A DNA stretch of 31,417 nt, taken from positions 1 to 31,417 of the forward strand of contig URRR01000029.1 of assembly GCA_900550365.1 (NCBI GenBank). Direction: 5' to 3'. Each line of letters begins with the position of its first letter. Position 1 is the stretch's first letter. The notes beneath the pieces were generated by a model that saw only the letters and a list, made by a program, of their open reading frames with translations, was not told where the DNA came from and did no database searches. The position numbers and the translations under genes are program-made. The DNA comes from an uncultured Prevotella sp. (GTDB taxonomy: Bacteria > Bacteroidota > Bacteroidia > Bacteroidales > Bacteroidaceae). This document shows, piece after piece, positions 25,301 to 31,417 of this stretch.

Positions 25301-26645
25301 TGAAATCCGTTTCGTTGACCCGAACACCAACATCGTACTCTCAACGCTTAACGTTCCTTACGGTAGCTCGCTTTACTTCAAGGGCGGTTCGGTTGTCAAG
25401 AAGGGTGAGATTATCGCCCGTTGGGACCCGTTCAACGCCGTTATTGTAACCGAGTATGCAGGTACGCTGAAGTTCCGTGATGTCATTGACGGCGTAACCT
25501 TCCACTCAGAGACCGACGATACCACAGGTCTTACTGAAAAGATTATCACCGAGTCGAAAGACAAGAGCAAGGTTCCGACATGTGACATCATAGATGAAAA
25601 CGGTGATGTAGTAGGAACTTACAACTTCCCGGTGGGTGGTCACGTTGTCGTTGAGGATGGCCAGGTTGTAAAGACTGGTGCTACACTCGTCAAGATACCG
25701 CGTACAGTCGGCAAGGCCGGTGACATTACCGGAGGTCTTCCCCGTGTTACCGAGCTGTTCGAGGCACGCAACCCGTCTAACCCCGCAGTTGTCAGCGAAA
25801 TCGACGGTGAGGTCACCATGGGTAAGGTTAAGCGTGGTAACCGTGAGATTATCGTTACGTCAAAGACCGGCGAGCAGCGTAAGTACCTCGTATCGCTTTC
25901 TAAGCAGATACTTGTTCAGGAGCATGACGCCGTACGTGCCGGTACACCGTTGTCTGACGGTGTGATAACACCTAACGATATCCTCGCCATTAAAGGTCCT
26001 ACCGCCGTTCAGGAGTACATCGTCAACGAGGTACAGGACGTTTACCGTCTGCAGGGTGTGAAGATTAACGACAAGCACTTTGAGATAATCGTTCGTCAGA
26101 TGATGCGCAAGGTTCAGATTAACGACCCGGGTGACACCACATTCCTTGAGCAGGAGATTGTAGACAAACTCGACTTCGCTGAGGAGAACGACCGCATCTG
26201 GGGTAAGAAGGTCGTTGTTGACGCAGGCGACAGCGAGACGCTGAAGCCCGGCCAGATAGTTACAGCCCGCAAGCTGCGTGACGAGAACTCTACGCTTAAG
26301 CGCCGCGACTTGAAGACCGTACAGGTGCGTGATGCCGTGCCCGCAACGTCAACACAGATACTTCAGGGTATCACACGTGCCGCTCTCCAGACTAAGAGCT
26401 TCATGTCAGCCGCTTCGTTCCAGGAGACAACCAAGGTGCTCAACGAGGCTGCAATCCGCGGCAAGGTAGACTATCTCGAGGGAATGAAGGAGAACGTTAT
26501 CTGCGGTCACCTCATCCCGGCAGGTACCGGTCTGCGCGAGTTTGACAAGATTATCGTAGGTTCACGTGAGGACTATGACCGTATGCAGGCCAACCGTAAG
26601 AACGTGATTGACTACAGTGAGAAAGAGAAAGTTGAGACTGAATAA
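22311..26645 (+). CDS. rpoC: RNA polymerase subunit beta-prime
   Basis: The 1444-residue beta-prime subunit carries the catalytic magnesium loop NADFDGDQ, with Asp481, Asp483 and Asp485. The N-terminal zinc ribbon is present (CACGKY and CDRCG near 65-85), as is the second zinc site (DCGTL, then CESKKGVCMKCYG near 905-910). The trigger-loop and bridge-helix segments are intact (GARGSKDQIRQLAGMRGLMAKP near 735-756 and TLRTFHAGG near 945). A terminator lies 28 bases after the stop, closing the tuf-to-rpoC stretch. Confidence 0.98.
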   Translation: MAFKKDSKIKSNFTKITISLASPEEILENSYGEVTKPETINYRTYKPERDGLFCERIFGPTKDYECACGKYKRIRYKGIVCDRCGVEVTEKKVRRERTGHIELVVPVAHIWYFRSLPNKIGYLLGLPTKKLDSVIYYEKYIVIQPGVMEGRKDADGVEVNGSHKMDLLSEDEYIDIMDNLPDGNEYLDDTDPNKFIARMGAEAIYDLLVNIDLDSLSYELRDRANSDSSQQRKTEALKRLQVVEAFRASRNINKPEWMIMKIIPVTPPELRPLVPLDGGRFATSDLNDLYRRVIIRNNRLKRLMEIKAPEVILRNEKRMLQEAVDSLFDNSRKSSAVKSESNRPLKSLSDSLKGKQGRFRQNLLGKRVDYSARSVIVVGPELKMGECGLPKLMAAELYKPFIIRKLIERGIVKTVKSAKKIVDRREPVIWDILENVMKGHPVLLNRAPTLHRLGIQAFQPKLIEGKAIQLHPLACTAFNADFDGDQMAVHLPLSNEAVLEAQILMLQSHNILNPANGAPITVPSQDMVLGLYYITKMRPGAKGEGLTFYGPEEAIIAHNEGKCDLHAPVKVIVKDIDKDGNYYNHMVETSVGRVIVNGIIPDEIGYVNKIISKKSLRDIIADVIKAVGFARACEFLDGIKNLGYRMAYLAGLSFNLDDIIIPEEKAALVEKGNEEVRQITDNYNMGFITDNERYNQVIDAWTHVNNELGDVLMKEMTEADQGFNAVYMMLDSGARGSKDQIRQLAGMRGLMAKPQKAGAEGAQIIENPILSNFKEGMSVLEYFISTHGARKGLADTAMKTADAGYLTRRLVDVSHDVIITEEDCGTLRGLVCTALKNGDEVISSLYERILGRVSVHDIIHPTTGELIVSAGEEITEPIAQIIEDSPIESVEIRSVLTCESKKGVCMKCYGRNLATSRMVQKGEAVGVIAAQAIGEPGTQLTLRTFHAGGVAANAAANASIVAKNDSRIEFDELRTVPFVEQGENGEVQCEMVVSRLAEIRFVDPNTNIVLSTLNVPYGSSLYFKGGSVVKKGEIIARWDPFNAVIVTEYAGTLKFRDVIDGVTFHSETDDTTGLTEKIITESKDKSKVPTCDIIDENGDVVGTYNFPVGGHVVVEDGQVVKTGATLVKIPRTVGKAGDITGGLPRVTELFEARNPSNPAVVSEIDGEVTMGKVKRGNREIIVTSKTGEQRKYLVSLSKQILVQEHDAVRAGTPLSDGVITPNDILAIKGPTAVQEYIVNEVQDVYRLQGVKINDKHFEIIVRQMMRKVQINDPGDTTFLEQEIVDKLDFAEENDRIWGKKVVVDAGDSETLKPGQIVTARKLRDENSTLKRRDLKTVQVRDAVPATSTQILQGITRAALQTKSFMSAASFQETTKVLNEAAIRGKVDYLEGMKENVICGHLIPAGTGLREFDKIIVGSREDYDRMQANRKNVIDYSEKEKVETE

Positions 26646-26673
26646 AAGTCTCTTGCTTGATATAATGATTAAC

Positions 26674-26704
26674 GGCGATGCGGATGTTCCGCATCGCCTT
26701 TTTT
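26674..26704 (+). terminator. Terminator after rpoC
   Basis: Perfect 11-base arms 26674-26684 (GGCGATGCGGA) and 26688-26698 (TCCGCATCGCC), loop TGT, then six T. Bases 26671-26695 are identical to 29112-29136. Confidence 0.92.
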
Positions 26705-27046
26705 GTTTGATGATATGTCACTTTGCCTCGTGTATGCTTACTGTACAGGGCAGAAGACACCCCTTTTTCGCTCGGAATATCAGCTTTGTGTATAGTGATA
26801 GGTTACACTTTGCTCTGTATTCGTCAGAATATCGATAAAATAATGTGTCTTTTGATAGGTATCCAAGATGAATTTTGTACTTTTGTAAATGATAATTTTA
26901 TCTTTATACGATTTATAAAAGTGCATGTGAAGAAAGGATTTCAGCTAAGGTCAGTGTATGAAGGATGAATCTTGTAATATCTGTTCTAATGTTAACGTAG
27001 TGAAACATATGATGGTAACATTGACAAAATAGTTGTTAAACAAAAA
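26705..27046. other. Intergenic region before the Omp28 gene
   Basis: This AT-rich stretch of about 340 bases holds no convincing gene; the short frames in it start with no recognisable protein. It contains the likely promoter listed separately and a leader of about 155 bases. I found no riboswitch or known small RNA by eye. Confidence 0.5.
26851..26885 (+). promoter_or_regulatory. Likely promoter of the Omp28-family gene
   Basis: TACTTTTG at 26878-26885 fits TAnnTTTG. The nearest TTTG (26851-26854) is 23 bases upstream, slightly too far, so the call is moderate. Confidence 0.45.
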
Positions 27047-29083
27047 ATGATTATGAAAAAATTTTTACTAACGATGTTTGCGTTTTTAATAGCGACATTA
27101 GCTGTTGATGCGCAGAAAATCAAGACTGTTGGAACCTTTAACGGTATGAACAATCTGCCGAATAAGACGGTTCTGAAGAAAATCGGGAGATCGGCCGTTA
27201 AATCTCTTAAGTCTAATATTGTTCCGGCAAAGATTAGTCTTGAAGAAGATGAGCGTATTTTGGGATATTATACTTCAGATGAATCGCCTGTGACTAACCA
27301 TCCATTCATGCATTCCGGTGGAACATACACAGCCTGCTCTTTTTACAGTGCCAATATTTTTAATAAGGCAGAGGGTGGCTCCATAACAAAACTTCGTATT
27401 TATCTTATGGACGGAATTGGTTCTTCATCAACTATTAGTGTGTATGAAATGGGGCCGGAAGGGGAATTGAGCGAAACCCCTGTTACTACAGCTGAGTTTA
27501 ATCCTGTTTATGGTTGGAATGATGTGATGTTAGAAAATCCAGTGACGGTAAAGGAAGGATATGGCTATTTTATCGCTTATACTTTTACCATTCCTGGTCA
27601 GCAAGGAACGTATGTTTTTGCAGGAGACAAAGGTCTGAATACAGAGTATATTCCTGGCGGAATATTTGTTATAGGTGATTTTGGGCAGGGTTATGAAGCC
27701 CTTATAGTCAGCACGGATTCAAATCTATGCATCCAAATGGTTGTAAAAGGTGGTGCATTTAGCGATGATGACATTGTTCTGACCGGTGTGCAGGATAGAA
27801 CTATAGCAAAGCGTGGTGCTAAGTATCCTATAATTCTCAATTTAAAGAATGAAGGTTATGATCTTCCTACTAAATACCAGCTGGACGTACAACTTGATGG
27901 TACATATTATGAGTCACTTACAACACCTGTCGCTCTTACAGATAATAAAACCAAACAATATGTTTATGAAATTGAATTGCCGGAGGTATTGGATAAGGAA
28001 TATGAGCATACAGTTGCAATAAGTGTTGCTTCTATCAATGAAAAAACACCTACAGAAAATACTGAAGATGATAAAACGTCAGTAAGCTTCAAGGTTTATG
28101 ATGAAAGCGATGTTGTTGACAAGCAAATGACCCTTGTTGAGAATTTTACCGCGGCAGGTTGTCCTGATTGTCCGTTAGGAGATGAGTTCTTGTATTGCTT
28201 GAGTAAATTGCGTGATGATTTGGCGCTTGTTTCAATCCATGATATTGTAAATGAAGTTGAGGATATATATACAACAAGCTTTGGGACAAACATAGCTTCT
28301 TTGGAGACACTTGTTTATCCGTCAGCATCTTTCAACCGTGCTTTTGTTTCTGACGCCAGTCTTAATACCTATGGTTCATTAGCATTACCTATATATTTCC
28401 CACAAGAACAAGAAGTTGATGCCAAAGCCTCAGAATTCAGTAATATGATTGATCAGATAAATTCAGATATTCCTGCATTCGCATCTGTCAATATTGACAC
28501 GAAATACGATGAAGCAACAAGAGTGTTGCATATTACTGTTTCCGGTGAAGGAAAGCAAGACGTCCGGAAGATCTTACCGGATGGCTCACTTACGGTATTC
28601 TTGACTGAAGACGGTTTGAAGGGCGCACAATATTCAAATGCCGGAGGTTCTGAACATTTTGAATCTGAATATTCTCATGAAAACGTCCTCCGTCATGTTT
28701 TTGACGAGTGGGGTTTTGGTGAACCTATAATCTGGACGGGAAATACTACTTATAGTAATGAATTTATCTTTACGGTGCCTGAAGAGTGGAACATTAACAA
28801 TATGAATGTTGTCGCATCTATCGGCCGCCCTGTAAAGTATGAGGATATGGATGGAGGATATAATTTGAACAGCATGGTAAACGATGTGTGGATAAGCAAT
28901 ACCAATAAGGTGAAAATTATAAATACTCCGTCTGGAATTGACAACGCGGTTGTATCGGATGACGAAAACGTTACTGAGGTGGCCCGTTACGCTCTTGACG
29001 GTACACGCCTGTCAGCTCCTACAAAGGGAATCAACATCGTTAAGATGTCTGACGGAACAACCAAGAAGGTTGTAGTAGAGTAA
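27047..29083 (+). CDS. Omp28-family exported protein with type-IX-like C-terminal tail
   Basis: The 678-residue protein has a signal peptide (hydrophobic 5-20, ending VDAQ). The N-terminal half (about 70-235) looks like an all-beta module with FYSANIF and GYGYFIAYTF strands. A beta-sandwich follows (about 243-352). From about 360 comes the Omp28-like, thioredoxin-related region with MTLVENFTAAGCPDCPLGDE (CPDC at 372-375). The final 45 residues (VARYALDGTRLSAPTKGIN to KKVVVE) resemble a type A C-terminal sorting tail of type IX secretion cargo. Redox or binding function is unknown. ATG 27053 is an alternative start. Most of the gene is AT-richer than its neighbours, but the tail is not. Confidence 0.82.
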   Translation: MIMKKFLLTMFAFLIATLAVDAQKIKTVGTFNGMNNLPNKTVLKKIGRSAVKSLKSNIVPAKISLEEDERILGYYTSDESPVTNHPFMHSGGTYTACSFYSANIFNKAEGGSITKLRIYLMDGIGSSSTISVYEMGPEGELSETPVTTAEFNPVYGWNDVMLENPVTVKEGYGYFIAYTFTIPGQQGTYVFAGDKGLNTEYIPGGIFVIGDFGQGYEALIVSTDSNLCIQMVVKGGAFSDDDIVLTGVQDRTIAKRGAKYPIILNLKNEGYDLPTKYQLDVQLDGTYYESLTTPVALTDNKTKQYVYEIELPEVLDKEYEHTVAISVASINEKTPTENTEDDKTSVSFKVYDESDVVDKQMTLVENFTAAGCPDCPLGDEFLYCLSKLRDDLALVSIHDIVNEVEDIYTTSFGTNIASLETLVYPSASFNRAFVSDASLNTYGSLALPIYFPQEQEVDAKASEFSNMIDQINSDIPAFASVNIDTKYDEATRVLHITVSGEGKQDVRKILPDGSLTVFLTEDGLKGAQYSNAGGSEHFESEYSHENVLRHVFDEWGFGEPIIWTGNTTYSNEFIFTVPEEWNINNMNVVASIGRPVKYEDMDGGYNLNSMVNDVWISNTNKVKIINTPSGIDNAVVSDDENVTEVARYALDGTRLSAPTKGINIVKMSDGTTKKVVVE

Positions 29084-29111
29084 TGCTGTTGAAAGCCTGA
29101 TACTAATAAGC

Positions 29112-29145
29112 AACGGCGATGCGGATGTTCCGCATCACCGTTTTT
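29112..29145 (+). terminator. Terminator after the Omp28-family gene
   Basis: Arms 29114-29125 (CGGCGATGCGGA) and 29129-29140 (TCCGCATCACCG) pair with one C-A mismatch, loop TGT, then TTTTT. The first 25 bases are identical to the terminator after rpoC. Confidence 0.85.
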
Positions 29146-29179
29146 GTTGATTGTGTCGGTTGAGATTTGATATTCAGGC

Positions 29180-30742
29180 TCAGTCATAGAAACTGAAGTA
29201 AGTCGGGTAAACTTCGCTCTGGCCGTAGTCGGCGGTATAGCTGTTGTCGGTCCAGGTGAAGGTGGTTACCTGTCCCGTGTCGCTTGTACTGGTTTCAGCA
29301 AGATGAAGCGGAGCAGTGCCTAACAGTCCGGCGTAATACAGATACTGAACCTCGTCGATGTCGACATCATACGTGGTGTAATAGAACAGCAGACAGTTAG
29401 AGTTCAGCTTGTCGCCGTAAGTGTAAGTATAGGTGTATTCGTCGCCGTCGGTTGACCTCCAGTAGACTTTTGTCAGGTCGCCGCCGGCCCATGTCAGGGT
29501 GTATTCACGTTCATTGCGGTCGTCGTTCATAGCTGTAAGATGCCCGTCGGCGTCATACTCAAATGTCTTTGTGTAGACGTTATCGCCGCTCCGCTGTACT
29601 ACCTTCTGGGCAAAACCCTGGCTGTTGAGCGTTACTTCAAACTCGTCAATGTCGCCGTTGTCGTCCATTCTTACGTAAACGTCAGATCCTTCGGTGCCCG
29701 TTGCGTAGTTGTAATGGTATGTAATAGTGAGGTTGTCGCCGGCAATCTGCGTCAGAAAACCGTTATTGTAAGTGAACTGTTCGCCGTCAAGCTCCTTAAG
29801 CAGTTTGCCCGTGAACACATTGTCCAGAGGCGACTGCCCCTCGGGCAGGTCAGTGTCGGGTGTGTCGGCAGGCACATCTTCGGTTACCAGATATGTCCAA
29901 TTCTCCTCGTAAGTGTACTCGTCGTCTATCACGTCGTGCACAACGGCCGTGTTGCCCGAGAATGTTATCGTGGCATATTCGCCCGTCCATTCGCCTTCCC
30001 AAGCGTAATACAGTGTGCCTGCACCGCGGTCTTTCCATTTCCATTCAGCTATGCTGAGCGTTCCGTCAAGATAAGCTATGAGATAAGTGCCCGATTTAGA
30101 GAACACGGCCTCAATAGGAAATTCAGTTCCGTAGTCGCCCGTGTTGTCCGGAGTGGCGGTCTCCTCGTGCTTCTCGCCCGTCTCCTTGTCGGTTATCACG
30201 CTGCGTACACGCTCTATTTTCCATGTGCGGCAGAGCGCGTTTGTAATGTTGTCGTCGCCAGCCGTGGCAGCCTTGTGTACGGTATATGTCTGCGTTGCGC
30301 CGCCGGTGGTAATCTCTATGCCCGTCACCTGGTCGCCGCTATAGCTCAGCTTTATCGTGCCGAAGCCCTCCAGAGCGTATTCGTCATTGCCCAGCGAAGT
30401 AAACGTGCCGTAGATATAGTTGCCGTCTTCGGTGGCGCGTGTGGCGCTGCTGCCCCGTCCGCTGCTTAGCAGAGACTTCCTTGCGCCTGCCCCGTAAGCC
30501 GCGCCTGCGCTGTAGCCGCCGTAGCCGAGGGTCACGATGTAGTTGCCGCTTGCGCCCAGCTCTATGCTCTCGTAGGGCGACGAGCTTGAGGTGATCTCAT
30601 ACTTTCCGCTTACACTCTCGTAAGGCGGGGTGGGCAGGTCAATGTTGCCTACGCCTTCGTCATCGTCACTGCTGCAGGATGTAAGACCTAAGGTCATGCC
30701 TGTCAGCATCAGAATAAATAATAACAGATAACTTCTTCTCAT
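29180..30742 (-). CDS. Large surface lipoprotein, DUF4595-like
   Basis: The 520-residue protein has a signal peptide ending in the lipobox LTSC (Cys23), followed by SSDDDE, which fits the Bacteroidetes lipoprotein export signal for the outer face of the outer membrane. Residues about 40-160 are Gly/Ser-rich beta structure. Residues about 165-285 look lipocalin-like (LCRTWKIERV, SIAEWKWKD, NWTYLV). From about 305 to the end are repeated YD/YT strands (KTFEYDADGHLTAMNDD, EREYTLTWAGGDLTKVYW) typical of DUF4595. Function and ligand are unknown. The ATG is directly preceded by nine A, the usual A-rich start context here. It converges with the Omp28-family gene. Confidence 0.8.
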   Translation of the reverse strand: MRRSYLLLFILMLTGMTLGLTSCSSDDDEGVGNIDLPTPPYESVSGKYEITSSSSPYESIELGASGNYIVTLGYGGYSAGAAYGAGARKSLLSSGRGSSATRATEDGNYIYGTFTSLGNDEYALEGFGTIKLSYSGDQVTGIEITTGGATQTYTVHKAATAGDDNITNALCRTWKIERVRSVITDKETGEKHEETATPDNTGDYGTEFPIEAVFSKSGTYLIAYLDGTLSIAEWKWKDRGAGTLYYAWEGEWTGEYATITFSGNTAVVHDVIDDEYTYEENWTYLVTEDVPADTPDTDLPEGQSPLDNVFTGKLLKELDGEQFTYNNGFLTQIAGDNLTITYHYNYATGTEGSDVYVRMDDNGDIDEFEVTLNSQGFAQKVVQRSGDNVYTKTFEYDADGHLTAMNDDRNEREYTLTWAGGDLTKVYWRSTDGDEYTYTYTYGDKLNSNCLLFYYTTYDVDIDEVQYLYYAGLLGTAPLHLAETSTSDTGQVTTFTWTDNSYTADYGQSEVYPTYFSFYD

Positions 30743-31389
30743 TTTTTTTTGATAATTTAAGTTGATTATTGTATTATGAAAATTGTATTAGTTGAGTTCA
30801 TGTATGTAGCCGCACCGTCGCCGCCCCGTGAGCAGAGGCCGCGCCGTCGCATCAATATAATAAAGGTAAGGGTGCACGGCATAGATGTCATCAGTGCCGT
30901 GTCTGTGTGGAGGTGCCGCACAGGTGGCGGCAGCGTTATAAACGGAAAATCCCTTCTTGTCATAGAATAATAACTTTCCGGCTTGCCGGTGGGCTTGCCT
31001 TTAATAGTTTATCATTCCTGCAAGACGGGACGCAGTGTATAAAAATAAAGTTGCTTTGTGCGGAGAGAAGAGCCGTCCCATTACTTTCAACCATGGTACA
31101 AACGCCATGCCGAATTGCCGAGGTAATGTAATCTCCCCTCAGGCTTCAACCTGATTTGCATTGCAAAATTACAATTTATAGGTAAATAATATGTCGATTG
31201 AAAGCTTAAATATTGTTAATCCGTCACTAAATGTAGGTATGTTTCTTGATTATGGATTAAGAGTCGGGAATAAAGAAACGGCGTAAATCTGTCTATATCT
31301 TCATCACCTGTCTGCTGATTGACGGCTCATCCGCAGTCCGGGTGTATGACAAATCGTTTATTGTCAGTGAAGAAAACACCCTCCGGTAG
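30743..31389. other. Long non-coding region at the right edge
   Basis: About 650 bases without a convincing gene. The frames present (for example about 65 codons near 30770-30970 on both strands) match no family I know and lack a good start context. Read leftwards, TAATTTTG at 31171-31164 fits a -7 element and would give the lipoprotein gene a leader of over 400 bases. Small inverted repeats occur at 30978-30989 and 31139-31154. Confidence 0.45.
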
Positions 31390-31409
31390 GGACATAATTT
31401 ATTATGTCC
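31390..31409. repeat. GGACATAAT palindrome (REP-like)
   Basis: Perfect 9-base arms GGACATAAT and ATTATGTCC with a TT loop, at the right edge of the window. I recall similar GGGACATAAT palindromes as dispersed repeats in Bacteroidetes; the surrounding unit is cut by the window end. Confidence 0.6.
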
Positions 31410-31417
31410 GCACGCCA

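Noticed and set aside
26608..26968. Two short frames after rpoC
   Set aside because: One overlaps the rpoC end and its terminator; both give low-information peptides and lack promoters.
29540..30469. 309-codon frame opposite the surface lipoprotein gene
   Set aside because: It is the antisense shadow of a clear lipoprotein gene, without recognisable domains or a start context.
31081..31160. Possible thiamine or cobalamin riboswitch on the minus strand
   Set aside because: A CTGAGG-like string is present, but the other conserved boxes of these classes could not be found.
31300..31417. Minus-strand frame open to the window edge
   Set aside because: It runs through the GGACATAAT palindrome and gives no family match; too short to support as a partial gene.

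Overview
The window is a chromosomal segment of a Bacteroidales bacterium. Prevotellaceae or the related Muribaculaceae fit best. The evidence is the promoter style (TTTG, a gap of about 19-20, then TAnnTTTG, repeated in front of many genes), A-rich start regions almost without Shine-Dalgarno sequences, surface lipoproteins with an S-D-D-D type export signal, an Omp28-family protein with a type-IX-like C-terminal tail, and the gene order rpsU / tyrosine recombinase / hpf / tRNAs / tuf / secE / nusG / rplK-A-J-L / rpoB / rpoC. The assignment is from memory of family features, not from a search.

Layout. 1-1.9 kb: two exported TonB C-terminal-domain proteins; the second has two such domains and a tail resembling a TonB-receptor plug. 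2.0-3.7 kb: a DUF177 (YceD) protein, rpmF and fabH, tightly packed. 3.9-4.6 kb: a SIMPL-domain protein. 5.0-7.2 kb: era and der, two ribosome-assembly GTPases. 7.3-7.7 kb: a small NTF2-like lipoprotein. 7.9-8.9 kb (minus): mdh. 9.1-10.9 kb: an M24B Xaa-Pro aminopeptidase. 11.3-11.7 kb (minus): mscL. 12.0-13.5 kb: rpsU, a XerC/D-like recombinase and hpf. 13.6-13.9 kb: four tRNAs (Thr-TGT, Tyr-GTA, Gly-TCC, Thr-GGT). 14.0-26.6 kb: tuf, tRNA-Trp, secE, nusG, rplK, rplA, rplJ, rplL, rpoB, rpoC. 27.0-29.1 kb: the Omp28-family exported protein. 29.2-30.7 kb (minus): a large DUF4595-like surface lipoprotein. The last 0.7 kb has no convincing gene.

Most genes are core translation and transcription functions. 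The most unusual signal is non-coding. Three intergenic elements (4746-4826, 7756-7836, 10966-11046) are each exactly 81 bp. Each consists of four 15-bp pseudo-palindromic units (core AAAAG-RYGG-CCTTTT or its reverse complement) separated by 7-bp spacers, a strict 22-bp period close to two DNA turns. Units 1-2 and 3-4 are always inverted relative to each other. All three lie downstream of genes within 6.3 kb, two of them between convergent genes. A different family of GGATTTGCAATCC-type palindromes is clustered beside the third array, and a further short palindrome (GGACATAAT/ATTATGTCC) sits at the right edge. Other points worth a look are a full AAGGAGGT in front of hpf, two neighbouring terminators sharing 25 identical bases, and terminator-like hairpins abutting tRNA-Trp and between rplL and rpoB.
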